A DNA stretch of 64,000 bases from Bdellovibrionales bacterium (GCA_018266375.1 JAFEAO010000005.1:517185-581184), one strand, 5' to 3'. Counted from the first letter of the stretch, positions 34,344 through 44,135 are shown. Numbers and translations: made by a program. Notes: generated by a model from the sequence alone, not told the origin.

Positions 34344-36224
34344 TCATTTTCGGGTGCAAACGAGGCTTCCATAAGGCCCAGTTCCACCCAATCCCCAGAG
34401 CAATAGCAGTTTATTCGTCGGTATCGAATCTAGCGCAATGCTGCAAGCTTCCTCGTTTCTTTGGTCGGCCAAGACGAGTGTTTCAAGTTTGTCACTCAAT
34501 ACTTTCTTCTTATTGCAGCCATCGCCCATCCATCCGAGCACCGGCATGCACTCCGGAAACTGGAGGATTGGCTCTTTCTTAAACATGCCGTGCAACTGAA
34601 CAAGGGAGTGGGATCCGCCTGAGTTCAAAATGAAAATATCACTGTCGTTAAAGTCATCTCGATGTTTGTTAATGAGGTTTTCTATATCTGCGCGTTGAGC
34701 ACCCATGAAAGAGCCGGACCAAGCTCGCAAACTACGATAGTTAATATTGAGAACATTTATTGTAAAAATGAATGTAAACGACGCTATTGCCCACGTCGCT
34801 TTTCTCTCTGAAAAACGTCTTGCGATCCAAGTGTGGCAGGCGTAAACGCCGAACACCATAAAGACGACCCAAGAGGAATACAGAATTTCCGACATTCGCG
34901 GATAGCGATGATAAAAAAGCGAGCTCAAAGGATAAATTGATTTGAGCTCGAACGTTGCCACAAAGAGCAGCAGAGTCAAAGATGCAAAAACTAACAACGT
35001 CTGAATTTCAAATGATTTAAATTTTGATCGGTTTTTAAAGAAATAAAAAATACCTGAAAAACAGAGTAACGTTCGGAAGTACGGGAGTGCTCCAAATAAG
35101 GGATCTTCCCCAGACGGAAGATAAGCAGAACACAATAGGTCTTTTACTTTTACCATCCAATCCAAAAAAGAATAAGTTGGTTTGGGGTCAAAGAACTTAA
35201 TGCTCTGAGGAGTTGTAATATGTTGAACTCCTACGCGCAGAGAAAAATAAAGGAATGCTAGCGACAAACCAATCGATGTGAAAGTAGTTATGCTTAGTTC
35301 TCGCATTATCGCCGTTTTAACAAAACGAACTGCTAAGAAAATACCGTAAAGAAATGCCACCCCAGGATGGGCTTGAAGGACGACCGGAAAAATTATTATA
35401 TTGAGCGCCAAGAAACGACGATCGAACTCAACAGAAAAGAGATGTTGAAGGCAAAACAAATTGACCGCCGCATCGACTAAAATTCTATTGAATCCGCCCT
35501 CTTCTAGTGGGTGAATTGGAAAATTGTAGCGGAATAGACAAATCAAGGTTGCGCAGATGAAAAAAAATCCAAACTGCCTCGAATTTATATCAACAAGTTT
35601 TGACAACACAATTCGGACAAAGAGTGTCGAAGCACATGTGGCAAGTAGAGTGACCGCTAGTAAACTTTGGTTTTGGTATTGATCAGAAAAAATTCTCAGC
35701 TCACCAAAGAAAGATGCCATAAATGCATGTGTTACCGAGGGGTAGTAAATATATTGCCAAGAGCCAAACCACTCCTGACCTGCAACCGGGTTGAGCGCAC
35801 TGAATAGATGATGATGACGAATGATTTTGTCGATGATGTATGAATGAACGCTAGTATCGTCACCTGAAGGTAGAGTGAAAAGCCTTGAACCGATTAACGC
35901 TAATGCGCATGCGGTAAATGAGTAGATGGCCCAGGTGAGTCTATCCCGCTTAAACCAGTCTAAAAGATTACGCGACTTTAGAATTCCGACGGCAACAGCA
36001 GCATTTAACAGTACATTGAGAAGAAGGAAGCTGGGAATTCCAAAGAGATCCAAAGTAAAGCAAACAAGCAAACTACAGGTAGTCCAATAGAATGCTGAAG
36101 AAATGAAGTTTAGTTCGATCGTCTTGAAAGTCTTTTCGAGGACCGATTTTGATCCAACTGCGAGCAATGCAAATTTAAGTATAAAGTAGAGAACATACGG
36201 AACAGGAGTAAAATGAATCTGCAT
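34344..36224 (-). CDS. Large polytopic membrane protein, GT-C/DUF-type
   Basis: The 626-residue protein has about 12 to 13 hydrophobic segments and a soluble C-terminal domain of about 120 residues (from about residue 505). The loop LPSGDDTSVHSYIIDKII carries a DD pair in the position used by GT-C enzymes. It directly precedes PhyH and follows wzt with no gap. It may attach a side-branch sugar in the periplasm or act as a polymer-handling protein. I do not recognise a specific family. Confidence 0.6.
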   Translation of the reverse strand: MQIHFTPVPYVLYFILKFALLAVGSKSVLEKTFKTIELNFISSAFYWTTCSLLVCFTLDLFGIPSFLLLNVLLNAAVAVGILKSRNLLDWFKRDRLTWAIYSFTACALALIGSRLFTLPSGDDTSVHSYIIDKIIRHHHLFSALNPVAGQEWFGSWQYIYYPSVTHAFMASFFGELRIFSDQYQNQSLLAVTLLATCASTLFVRIVLSKLVDINSRQFGFFFICATLICLFRYNFPIHPLEEGGFNRILVDAAVNLFCLQHLFSVEFDRRFLALNIIIFPVVLQAHPGVAFLYGIFLAVRFVKTAIMRELSITTFTSIGLSLAFLYFSLRVGVQHITTPQSIKFFDPKPTYSFLDWMVKVKDLLCSAYLPSGEDPLFGALPYFRTLLCFSGIFYFFKNRSKFKSFEIQTLLVFASLTLLLFVATFELKSIYPLSSLFYHRYPRMSEILYSSWVVFMVFGVYACHTWIARRFSERKATWAIASFTFIFTINVLNINYRSLRAWSGSFMGAQRADIENLINKHRDDFNDSDIFILNSGGSHSLVQLHGMFKKEPILQFPECMPVLGWMGDGCNKKKVLSDKLETLVLADQRNEEACSIALDSIPTNKLLLLWGLGGTGPYGSLVCTRK

Positions 36225-36959
36225 TTACTTCATTGACTCGAGATATTTAGGGAGAATTAAGGAGGTGGGCCCATCTCCAACGATCTGATGATTCTCAATC
36301 CAAATGACTCGACTGCATAGCATTTCGATGTCCGGAGCATTATGCGAAACCATGACAACTGATACACCTTGATCTCGGAACTGTTTCATTTTAGCGATAC
36401 ATTTTTTTTGAAACGAAGCGTCTCCAACGGCGAGCACTTCATCAATCAAAAGTAGTTCGGGCTCCAGGTGAGCAACCACTGAGAACCCCAGACGCGCGAT
36501 CATGCCGGTTGAGTAAGATCGGATTGGTTGGTCGATAAATTCGCCAAGCTCAGCAAACGCCACAATCTCGTCTAACTTTTCTGCAACTTGTCTTCGAGTT
36601 AGGCCAAGCAATACACCATTAAGCTGGATATTTTCTCGCCCGGTCAACTCGTGATGGAAGCCGCCACCAAGTTCAAGTAGCGGAGAGACTCGCTTGGAAA
36701 CCATAACTTGACCTTTGGTTGGTCGGATCACTCCAGCAATCAAACTGAGCGTCGTGCTCTTACCGGCTCCATTTCTACCGATAAACGCTACGCTCTCCCC
36801 CTCGTTAATTTTGAAAGATAGGTCCTTCAAAGCGGTAAACCCTGAATTTAAGCCTTTGAGGGCCGAAGGTAAATTAAAGATGAACCCCTTTAATCCTGCG
36901 TGGAGATGATGATAGAGCGGATAAGTTTTGGTGACGTTTTGGAACTCGACTACTGCCAT
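36225..36959 (-). CDS. wzt: Polysaccharide ABC exporter ATP-binding protein (Wzt-type)
   Basis: The 244-residue ABC ATPase has FIGRNGAGKSTTLSLIAG (Walker A), TGRENIQLNG, IRSYSTGMIARLGFSV (signature), LLLIDEVLAVGDASFQ (Walker B) and a MVSHN switch His. ATG 36959 overlaps the wzm stop (TAATG), which decides the start. It lacks the C-terminal carbohydrate-binding domain found on some O-antigen Wzt proteins, so chain-length control may lie elsewhere. Together with wzm it exports a finished lipid-linked glycan across the inner membrane. Confidence 0.94.
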   Translation of the reverse strand: MAVVEFQNVTKTYPLYHHLHAGLKGFIFNLPSALKGLNSGFTALKDLSFKINEGESVAFIGRNGAGKSTTLSLIAGVIRPTKGQVMVSKRVSPLLELGGGFHHELTGRENIQLNGVLLGLTRRQVAEKLDEIVAFAELGEFIDQPIRSYSTGMIARLGFSVVAHLEPELLLIDEVLAVGDASFQKKCIAKMKQFRDQGVSVVMVSHNAPDIEMLCSRVIWIENHQIVGDGPTSLILPKYLESMK

Positions 36960-37744
36960 TAGAGCACCTCCGCAAAGCGCCAAGACAGTCGTTTGTAAAT
37001 AATATTTGCTACAACCCAGATTCCTCCACACCAAATCAACGATGAGAGTAAATAATCAAAACGAATCTCGCCGGTCATAAAAAGATTGCGCCAGTTGATC
37101 ATCAGAGGTGCGAAGGGATGATACATGATCAGAGGTTGATATTGCTCAGGTATCATTGTTTCTGAATACAGCACTGGCGTTAGATAAAAGAGAAATGCCA
37201 TCCCAATTTGCAGGAATCTTTCAAGATCTCTGAAGAACACTGTCAGGGTGGCCAGCATAAGGTTCAAGCTGTAAGCGATTCCAAAATGTACAAAGATCAT
37301 GAGAGGAGCGGCGTACAGCCATGCCCAAGTGACTTTTCCATTGAACAAGATCATGAACAAGATGATTACCGGAAGCGAGATCAAAAAATGGATTGCGTCC
37401 TGCATTGAAATCACAACTGGGATCAAGAATCTTGGAAACAGGGTTTTTTTGATAAGTTGATAGTTGGAGATAAAGGTCGTCGGCGCGGCCATGATGGTAT
37501 TGGTCATCCACTGCCATGGAAAGAGCCCGGCAACCAAGAAAAGTGGGTAGTTTTCGGCATGGATTCTAAGAATCTTCGAGAAAACGACGTAGTAAAGCCC
37601 AGCGTACATCAAAGGGCTCATCACCGACCAAAGGTACCCCAAAGCTAAACGTTTATAGCGAACACGGAGCTCCTTTCGAAGAAGTTCGATAATGAGGTCT
37701 TTGTAATGATGTTTGACTGGTGCATTGGCCATGGGAATCAACAT
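36959..37744 (-). CDS. wzm: Polysaccharide ABC exporter permease (Wzm-type, ABC-2)
   Basis: The 261-residue permease has six membrane segments and the ABC-2 elements IIELLRKELRVRYKRLALGYLWSVMSPL at its N-terminus, then FPRFLIPVVISMQDAIHF and YHPFAPLMINWRNLF near the C-terminus. ATG 37732 is an alternative start. It pairs with the ATPase gene it overlaps. Its presence means at least one glycan here is exported by the ABC route rather than Wzx/Wzy, neither of which is recognised in the window. Confidence 0.93.
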   Translation of the reverse strand: MLIPMANAPVKHHYKDLIIELLRKELRVRYKRLALGYLWSVMSPLMYAGLYYVVFSKILRIHAENYPLFLVAGLFPWQWMTNTIMAAPTTFISNYQLIKKTLFPRFLIPVVISMQDAIHFLISLPVIILFMILFNGKVTWAWLYAAPLMIFVHFGIAYSLNLMLATLTVFFRDLERFLQIGMAFLFYLTPVLYSETMIPEQYQPLIMYHPFAPLMINWRNLFMTGEIRFDYLLSSLIWCGGIWVVANIIYKRLSWRFAEVL

Positions 37745-37812
37745 CAGATTCTCTTATTTGAACGATATTTTCCATTCAAAACTTCCAATCATTTCGGTAG
37801 TCTAAAGGCATT

Positions 37813-38787
37813 GTGAAAGTCGTTTTTAATGTCTACCCGACCGCGTTTGACTGCCCAGGAGGAGGAGAGATCCAACTTCTCAAAACGAAAGAGGCTCTGC
37901 TTGCGGGCGGTACTAAGATTCGTTTGTACGATCAGTGGAATCCAGACTTGAATTGGCCTCAGATCGTCCATCATTTTTCGGTGTACGGCGGCTCCAGCGT
38001 TTTTTGTAATTACATTAAGTATCAAAAGAAGTTACCCCTGGTCATTTCTCCGATTCTTTGGGTTCGAGGTGATACATCAAGATACCCAATGGACGAGATT
38101 CGCCATCTTCTGAATCTTTCCGATTTGCTTTTTCCCAATTCTGAGATAGAGGCTGACGCTTTGTCAGAGGTTTTCGGCGTTGATCGCAAAAAGTTTCACG
38201 TTACCTATAACGGCGTTGATTCAATTTTCATGCAAAACAAACAACCGTCTGGAGATCTGTTTCGAAAAAAATTCGGAGTCGAAGGTCAGTTTTTGCTGAA
38301 TGTCGCGAATATTGAAACCCGTAAAAATCAGATCGCACTCGCTCGTGTGGCTGCAAAACTAAAGACACCAGTTTATTGTTTTGGCAATATTCGAAGCGAA
38401 GACTATTTCAAACAGGTGCTTGAAGGCGGAAAAGGATATTTTAAGCACTTGGGTTACTTAGATCACAAAGACGAACTTTTGCGATCGGCTTACCAAGCTT
38501 GCGATGCATTTGTACTTCCAAGCTTGCTTGAAACTCCTGGTTTAGCTGCGCTTGAAGCCGCATGCATGGGAACAAAACTTGCGGTGACACAAGAGGGAAG
38601 TACGCGTGAATACTTTTCAAGTTTTGCGACTTATATCGATCCAAAAAGTGAAGTATCGATTGAAAACGCAATTCAAGAAGTGATGTCGAAACCTAAAGAT
38701 TTAAAATTGAAGGAGCAAGTATCCAGCCGGTTTCCTTGGTCAGAGACGGCAAAACAGTGCGTCGCAGGTTACGCTAAACTTCTTTGA
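37813..38787 (+). CDS. Glycosyltransferase, GT4 family
   Basis: The 324-residue GT-B protein has FNVYPTAFDCPGGGEIQLL at the N-terminus, LLFPNSEIEADALSEVF, FHVTYNGVDS, LLNVANIETRKNQ and the donor motif FVLPSLLETPGLAALEAA (E-x7-E). It should transfer a sugar from a nucleotide donor with retention. GTG 37813 is the start, divergent from wzm by 68 bases. The 3' end overlaps the convergent CapK-like gene by 14 bases. Confidence 0.9.
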   Translation: MKVVFNVYPTAFDCPGGGEIQLLKTKEALLAGGTKIRLYDQWNPDLNWPQIVHHFSVYGGSSVFCNYIKYQKKLPLVISPILWVRGDTSRYPMDEIRHLLNLSDLLFPNSEIEADALSEVFGVDRKKFHVTYNGVDSIFMQNKQPSGDLFRKKFGVEGQFLLNVANIETRKNQIALARVAAKLKTPVYCFGNIRSEDYFKQVLEGGKGYFKHLGYLDHKDELLRSAYQACDAFVLPSLLETPGLAALEAACMGTKLAVTQEGSTREYFSSFATYIDPKSEVSIENAIQEVMSKPKDLKLKEQVSSRFPWSETAKQCVAGYAKLL

Positions 38788-40090
38788 CCACGTAACGGAA
38801 TTTGTCCCGCCAACCGATTCGAACCAGGTTCTCCAGTTTGACAAACTTTACTGGAATATCCTCTTCGCCAAAAAGTTCTTTTACTCGATTTACGATCGCA
38901 TCCTGTTTGTCCAGTTGATCAAGGACAACGTTCAATACACGTTTTCCAGATGGACGAATGACAATTTGAAACTCGGATACGCCACCTACTCGGTCTAAGA
39001 CGTCTTGCAAATAGTGAGTTGGATATGGGCTACCATTAATTTCTACCAGATCGTGCACGCGACCTTGAAGATGGGTTATATAATCACCTTCACCGCGTTG
39101 CTCAATTCGACCGATATCACCGCTGCGATATCTGATTAAAGGCATAGCAATGTTCGTAGTTGTAGTACCGACAATTTCTTCGAGGCCGTTGCCAAGAGCA
39201 ACAGTTTCGTGATGGACAATGTAATCTAGAATTTCAAGCTCATCGGGATTGTCCCGGCTATGAGCGGTTACACCGAATTCCGCAGTTCCGTAACGATTAT
39301 AAGCTTTGCATCCGATGTGCTCTTCGATTGCAGTACATTTTTTCTGATCCATGGACTCGCCTGTGGATTCAAAAACACGGATCACTTTTAAGTCCTTTGG
39401 TCCATTTGTTTCAATGTGCTTTGCAAGCGCGTACAAGGTCGAAGGATGACCTTGAATAAGGTAAGGTCTAATGGAACGAAGATTTTTCCAGATTTCATCG
39501 AGAGCTTTAGAGGTAAAAGAATGGGTGAGGATATTGCGTCGATTCATTGCCCAGCACTTTACTTGTTCAATCCACCTTGTTTTACGTGACTGCTGCAAAA
39601 AGAACTCAGTTGATAGATGGACTTCAAGATCAGTTTGATTCCTGCCGGTGAATGACTGGGCATAAAGATTCGCCGCCGCTGTCCAGTCTAATGATTCTTG
39701 GTCATAATAAATTAAGGTCGAAATTCCTGTAGACCCGCCAGTTTTACGAACATGAAGTGCGCTTGGATTTGCATCCGTATTCAAAAGGCGTTCGCCCTGT
39801 TCCTGAACAATCTCTTTCGTGAGGTAGGGAAGCTCTTGAAGGTATTGAATGTCCTTTAAGATCGAATCCGGGTAAAATTCGATTTTTTTAAAAAGATCCC
39901 GATAGTAAGGAACTTTATTCTGTGCCGTGGTCAGGACGTGATGAAGTTGTAGCTGTCGCCTCTTTGTTCGTATTTCGCGAGAGCATTCGCTGTCTTCCTG
40001 AAGCACGCGAAGTTTACTTCGGATATTGCGCCCCAAGTATTTTTCGGCAACTGGATATAAAACGTGCACATTAAAGTAGTTCAGAATCAT
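38774..40090 (-). CDS. CapK/PaaK-like adenylate-forming ligase
   Basis: The 438-residue protein has HVRKTGGSTGISTLIYYD (phosphate-binding loop), YNRYGTAEFGVTAHS, PLIRYRSGDIG and GRVHDLVEINGSPYPTHYL. This order is that of the phenylacetate-CoA ligase/CapK family. CapK-like members occur in capsule clusters, where they are thought to activate an acid that decorates the glycan. The acid is unknown. It overlaps the upstream glycosyltransferase gene by 4 bases. Confidence 0.83.
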   Translation of the reverse strand: MILNYFNVHVLYPVAEKYLGRNIRSKLRVLQEDSECSREIRTKRRQLQLHHVLTTAQNKVPYYRDLFKKIEFYPDSILKDIQYLQELPYLTKEIVQEQGERLLNTDANPSALHVRKTGGSTGISTLIYYDQESLDWTAAANLYAQSFTGRNQTDLEVHLSTEFFLQQSRKTRWIEQVKCWAMNRRNILTHSFTSKALDEIWKNLRSIRPYLIQGHPSTLYALAKHIETNGPKDLKVIRVFESTGESMDQKKCTAIEEHIGCKAYNRYGTAEFGVTAHSRDNPDELEILDYIVHHETVALGNGLEEIVGTTTTNIAMPLIRYRSGDIGRIEQRGEGDYITHLQGRVHDLVEINGSPYPTHYLQDVLDRVGGVSEFQIVIRPSGKRVLNVVLDQLDKQDAIVNRVKELFGEEDIPVKFVKLENLVRIGWRDKFRYVVKEV

Positions 40091-41133
40091 AACGAAGTGA
40101 CCTGGTCGAAAAATTTACTATACTGTTTGTATACTACAGAATCGCTATAAAACTGATCGAAAATAGAGCGTTGTTTGATAACAATCGACTCATGGTTATT
40201 TTGAAGTTCGTCATGCAGTTTCTGTATGTCACGGACGCTAAAATTATCTTCAATCAGGATTCCAGCGGCATGCAGTGTTTCAGGAATAGCGGCGTACGAG
40301 TGAGAAACGACAGGTAAGTCAAGTTGGAAAGCTTCGATAAATGGAACACCGAAGCCTTCGTGCTTACTGAAGTTAAGAAGAGCTCCCGAAGAAGCGTATA
40401 ACGATAGAAGACTGTCATTCGAAAGATCAAATCTGAACTCGATCGCAGGATCATTGTTAGCAAGATTGCGAAGACGAGTAACATAATCTGGGAGTATTCC
40501 AGTTCCTGCCAAAATAATCCGATACTTGGGGTCGATTTTTTTAAGCTCTTGATAAACCTTAATGGTCTTCTCAATATTTTTATGAGGGAAAAACCGCCCT
40601 ACGTAAATCAATTGATATGCATCGTGAGATGCAGATTGATTTTTTTGTGAATATTTTTTGTTGAATAGATAAGGAGGCAGCACGGCTGATATTTTTGGTT
40701 GAAACTGCTCTTTAATCTGATCGAGGTTAAAGTTTGAGTTTGCAACTACGACATCGAAAGCCTTCAATCTAGGAAGCGCATCCAAGCCTTTCTGGCAGTC
40801 ATCAGCTGTGACGGGCATGAGCTCATGTAATAGTGAAGGAGTGGTGATGCCGTGGTAGTAGACAACTTTTTTGTTGGGAAGTTTCAGAATCAATTCAAGG
40901 TTTGGATCCCAAATCGAGTATTGGTAAAAAACGATTTCATCCGGTGCGATTGTTTGGGAGAGTTGTTGAATCGGTAAGGTCGTGGCTTTATATTGATCGG
41001 CAATTCCCATCGCGCAACACGACGCGATATGACCCGCTTTTTGTAAAAAAGTTTGGAGCTCTAGAATATGCGTCGAAACGGCATCATGGAGGACGAGATT
41101 CTGTGAAATGAGGCGGAATTTACGTGAATTCAT
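40087..41133 (-). CDS. Glycosyltransferase, GT4 family
   Basis: The 348-residue GT-B protein has SAVLPPYLFNKKY, LIYVGRFFPHKNIEKTI, YRIILAGTGILPDYV and the donor motif FSKHEGFGVPFIEAFQLDLPVV. The DEIVFYQYSIWDPNLE region resembles WsaF/RfaB-like transferases. It forms a two-gene unit with the CapK-like ligase and is divergent from rmlA. Confidence 0.9.
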   Translation of the reverse strand: MNSRKFRLISQNLVLHDAVSTHILELQTFLQKAGHIASCCAMGIADQYKATTLPIQQLSQTIAPDEIVFYQYSIWDPNLELILKLPNKKVVYYHGITTPSLLHELMPVTADDCQKGLDALPRLKAFDVVVANSNFNLDQIKEQFQPKISAVLPPYLFNKKYSQKNQSASHDAYQLIYVGRFFPHKNIEKTIKVYQELKKIDPKYRIILAGTGILPDYVTRLRNLANNDPAIEFRFDLSNDSLLSLYASSGALLNFSKHEGFGVPFIEAFQLDLPVVSHSYAAIPETLHAAGILIEDNFSVRDIQKLHDELQNNHESIVIKQRSIFDQFYSDSVVYKQYSKFFDQVTSL

Positions 41134-41170
41134 TGAACTTAACCAGTAGGGTAGACCAAAGGATTACTTT

Positions 41171-42061
41171 ATGAAAGGTATCATTCTTGCGGGCGGATCG
41201 GGCACTCGACTCTATCCGATGACGCAGATCATCTCAAAGCAGCTTCTGCCAATTTATGACAAGCCGATGATCTACTATCCTCTGAGCTTGCTGATGTTGG
41301 GCGGGATCAAAGAGGTCCTGATCATTAGCACCGAGCGCGATACGCCTTTCATTAAAACACTTTTGGGCGACGGTACCGATATCGGAATGAAGCTCAGCTA
41401 CAAAGTTCAAACACATCCGAACGGTCTCGCAGAAGCCTTCATCTTAGGCGATGAGTTTATTGGCAAAGACGACGTCACCATGATTCTGGGTGACAACTTA
41501 TTTTACGGAGACATTTCTTTTTTCAGAGACGCGGTTGTAGCACACCAAAAAAGAACCCACGGATTTAATGCCCGTGTGTTTGGTTACTATGTAGAAGATG
41601 CTCGTCGATATGGCGTTGTAGAATTCGAAAAACAAACTGGCAAAGTATTTAGTATCGAAGAAAAACCACTTGAGCCTAGATCGAACTATGCAGTACCAGG
41701 GCTATATATTTTCGATTCCCGTTGTGTAGAAAGAGCAAAAAATCAAAAACCATCAAAACGTGGTGAAATTGAGATCGTCGATTTGATTAAGACGTATCTG
41801 GCTGACAACGAATTGGGTGTTACTGTCATTGGCCGCGGCGTAAACTGGTTAGATACCGGCACACCGGATTCGCTACTTGATGCGAGCCAGCTCATTTCTA
41901 CCGTGCAAAAACGCCAAGGTTTGATGATTGGATCGATTCACGAAATTGCATACAGGATGAATTATCTCGATAGCGCGCAATTTGGGACACTAATTGCGAA
42001 GACCCCGAAAGGGCCTTATCGGCATTATTTGGAAAGAATCGTTCAGGAAAGTACAGACTAA
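41171..42061 (+). CDS. rmlA: Glucose-1-phosphate thymidylyltransferase
   Basis: The full-length 296-residue protein has GIILAGGSGTRLYPMT, SKQLLPIYDKPMIYYPLS, LGDNLFYGD, YAVPGLYIFD and GRGVNWLDTGTPDSLLDAS. It makes dTDP-glucose, the first step to dTDP-L-rhamnose. The other three rml genes lie 11 to 16 kb downstream, so the pathway is split. The end overlaps a convergent methyltransferase gene by 4 bases. Confidence 0.97.
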   Translation: MKGIILAGGSGTRLYPMTQIISKQLLPIYDKPMIYYPLSLLMLGGIKEVLIISTERDTPFIKTLLGDGTDIGMKLSYKVQTHPNGLAEAFILGDEFIGKDDVTMILGDNLFYGDISFFRDAVVAHQKRTHGFNARVFGYYVEDARRYGVVEFEKQTGKVFSIEEKPLEPRSNYAVPGLYIFDSRCVERAKNQKPSKRGEIEIVDLIKTYLADNELGVTVIGRGVNWLDTGTPDSLLDASQLISTVQKRQGLMIGSIHEIAYRMNYLDSAQFGTLIAKTPKGPYRHYLERIVQESTD

Positions 42062-42633
42062 TTTTTTCTAGGCGAGCAGACGAGTTTCATCTCGTTGCAT
42101 GCGTTAAATAAAAATTTTCTACCAACTTCAAATGGGAAGAGTGTCTTAAACCAAAATGGCGCTTTAGTGTAAATGTCACTTTCTTTGTAGGTGACTGACT
42201 CGGTTTTGAAAAGTCTTTGATAAACTGGGCTTTCTTCAAACCAACGTTCGGTAAAGAAAATTGTATGTCCGGGATACATTCCTTCGGCCGAATTCGCATA
42301 CGGAATAATAATTTCAAATCGTCCATCCGAAGTGAGAACGCGGTTCGTTTCGGTGAGAATGTGATCGACAAGAGAGTGTTCTAAAAAGTGGGATGCCCGC
42401 ACGAGTTGAATCGAGCTGTCTTTAAAGGGAAGGGGTTCGGCGTTCAAATTGAGAGTGATATCAGGGGGTTCGCCACGTCCCTCAACTTGAGCAGCCAACC
42501 CTACGAAGTTATCCAGTCCGACAAACCCCTTTGGTTTGTATATTCCGCACCCTAGATCAATTCTCGGTGTATTCCCGCAAATTCCAACTAGTAGTTCATC
42601 GATGCCCGCATATTTAGAATTAATGATTTCCAT
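42058..42633 (-). CDS. SAM-dependent methyltransferase (Methyltransf_11-like)
   Basis: The 191-residue protein has RIDLGCGIYKPKGFVGLDNF (motif I), LNAEPLPFKDSSIQLVRASHFLEH around motif II/III, and NRVLTSDGRFEIIIPYANS. ATG 42633 (MEIINSKYAG) is preferred over 42669. The C-terminal half clearly resembles the divergent gene at 42715: FFTERWFEE against FFSEKWFQE, APFWFKTLFPFEVGRKFL against LPLWLKIFPKPVLGKFL. They are paralogues. Confidence 0.8.
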   Translation of the reverse strand: MEIINSKYAGIDELLVGICGNTPRIDLGCGIYKPKGFVGLDNFVGLAAQVEGRGEPPDITLNLNAEPLPFKDSSIQLVRASHFLEHSLVDHILTETNRVLTSDGRFEIIIPYANSAEGMYPGHTIFFTERWFEESPVYQRLFKTESVTYKESDIYTKAPFWFKTLFPFEVGRKFLFNACNEMKLVCSPRKN

Positions 42634-42714
42634 TATATTGCTGATAACATATCTTCGTTGAGTTCGCAAAAGAGGCAGTTTTCAGACCTTAACTAAAGAT
42701 GCGAGGTTGTTTAA

Positions 42715-43146
42715 ATGAGTCAAAAAACTTTGGTGTTGAAAGAACAATTAGCAGGTTGCAGAGACAAGGTGAAGTTAGCGTATACCGACAATAGTTTTGA
42801 CGCCGTCGAGGTCTCGAGAGAGATGCACTTTGTCGATCTTGACTCGTTATTTGTCGAAGTGAACCGAATTTTGGTAGCGGGTGGAAAATTCAAGTTTCGC
42901 TTCCCGCATCTCAGCTCAAGGGAAGCATTCGAGATTTGGAACGGACATTTTTTTTCCGAGAAGTGGTTTCAAGAGAACTTGGCTTTCAACCGTCATTTTA
43001 GAATTCAAAAAATTGATCGCCAACCTAACCCCATCGCAAAAGAACTCCCTTTGTGGTTAAAGATTTTTCCCAAACCAGTACTTGGGAAGTTCTTGATGAA
43101 TATCTATTCGTCAGTTTCGGTAACAGCTGAAAACATCAAGCAATGA
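42715..43146 (+). CDS. Degenerate methyltransferase paralogue lacking the SAM-binding motif
   Basis: The 143-residue protein aligns with the C-terminal two thirds of the neighbouring methyltransferase (YTDNSFDAVEVSREMHFV, NRILVAGGKFKFRFPHLS, FFSEKWFQENLAF). It has no glycine-rich motif I and has lost the HFLEH block. It is probably not catalytic. It might pair with the full paralogue as a pseudo-subunit or be a decaying duplicate. It overlaps galE by 4 bases, so it is still part of an operon. Confidence 0.65.
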   Translation: MSQKTLVLKEQLAGCRDKVKLAYTDNSFDAVEVSREMHFVDLDSLFVEVNRILVAGGKFKFRFPHLSSREAFEIWNGHFFSEKWFQENLAFNRHFRIQKIDRQPNPIAKELPLWLKIFPKPVLGKFLMNIYSSVSVTAENIKQ

Positions 43147-44135
43147 TCAAGAAAGATTCAACTGTTTTAGTCACCGGTGGATGCGGTTATATCGGGTCAC
43201 ACGTCGTACGTCAGCTGGTGGAACAAAACCGTAGAGTTGTAGTGTTCGATAACTTATCGACAGGTGTACGTGATGCACATGATAAGAGAGCCACATTGGT
43301 TGAAGGCGATATCCTGGATACTGCTTTCTTAACTAGTATTTTAGTAGAACACAAAGTCTCGTCGGTACTTCATTTTGCTGGAAAAATTAGCGTCGAAGAA
43401 TCAATTGCTAGACCTTCAGATTATTATCTAACAAATACAGCGGGCACAGCTTCGGCAGTTGCTGCGGCTTTCGATGGTCAAGTAAAGAGTTTGATTTTTT
43501 CGTCGACAGCTGCGGTTTACGCAAGCTCAAATACGCCCGTAAAAGAGAGAGACGTCGTTTCTCCATTGAGTCCATATGGAAACTCAAAGTTGCTAGCTGA
43601 GCAAATTATTGCTGACGTCTGTCCAAGAAGTAATATTCAGTTTGTAAATCTTAGATACTTCAATGTTGGTGGCGCACATTCATCTGGAACTTTGGGGCAA
43701 CGAAATAAAAACTCAAAGCATTTGTTGAAAGCATTAATCGACTCTTACTTTGATAGTAGCGCTCCAATTCAGATTAATGGCGATGATTACAAGACGCGAG
43801 ATGGAAGTTGCATGCGTGACTTTATCCACGTAATGGACTTGGCGGATTTGCACGTACAATTTCTATCTTATCTTGAAAATGGTGGAACAAGTCAGACAGT
43901 GAACTGTGGTTATGGGCGAGGCACCACGGTTAAAGAGATGGTCGACGTATTTCAAAAAGCTTCTGGAAAACATCTAAGTGTTACCGTTGGCCCGCGTCGA
44001 CAGGGAGATTTGGAATCGGTAGTTGCGGATACCAATAAGTTGGAGGACCTTCTGCCTCACTGGAAAGCCAAACATGAAAACCTAGAAGAAATGTGCAAGT
44101 CCGCTTTAGCCTGGGAGTCCAAGCTGCGTTCTTAG
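43143..44135 (+). CDS. galE: UDP-glucose 4-epimerase
   Basis: The 330-residue extended SDR has VLVTGGCGYIGSHVVRQL, FDNLSTG, VLHFAGKISVEESI, FSSTAAVYA, SPYGNSKLLAEQI (YxxxK), NLRYFNVGGA, RDFIHVMDLA and VNCGYGRGTTVKE. These are standard GalE motifs. It interconverts UDP-Glc and UDP-Gal (or the N-acetyl forms). It starts with an ATGA overlap and its end overlaps a convergent glycosyltransferase gene by 30 bases. Confidence 0.93.
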   Translation: MIKKDSTVLVTGGCGYIGSHVVRQLVEQNRRVVVFDNLSTGVRDAHDKRATLVEGDILDTAFLTSILVEHKVSSVLHFAGKISVEESIARPSDYYLTNTAGTASAVAAAFDGQVKSLIFSSTAAVYASSNTPVKERDVVSPLSPYGNSKLLAEQIIADVCPRSNIQFVNLRYFNVGGAHSSGTLGQRNKNSKHLLKALIDSYFDSSAPIQINGDDYKTRDGSCMRDFIHVMDLADLHVQFLSYLENGGTSQTVNCGYGRGTTVKEMVDVFQKASGKHLSVTVGPRRQGDLESVVADTNKLEDLLPHWKAKHENLEEMCKSALAWESKLRS

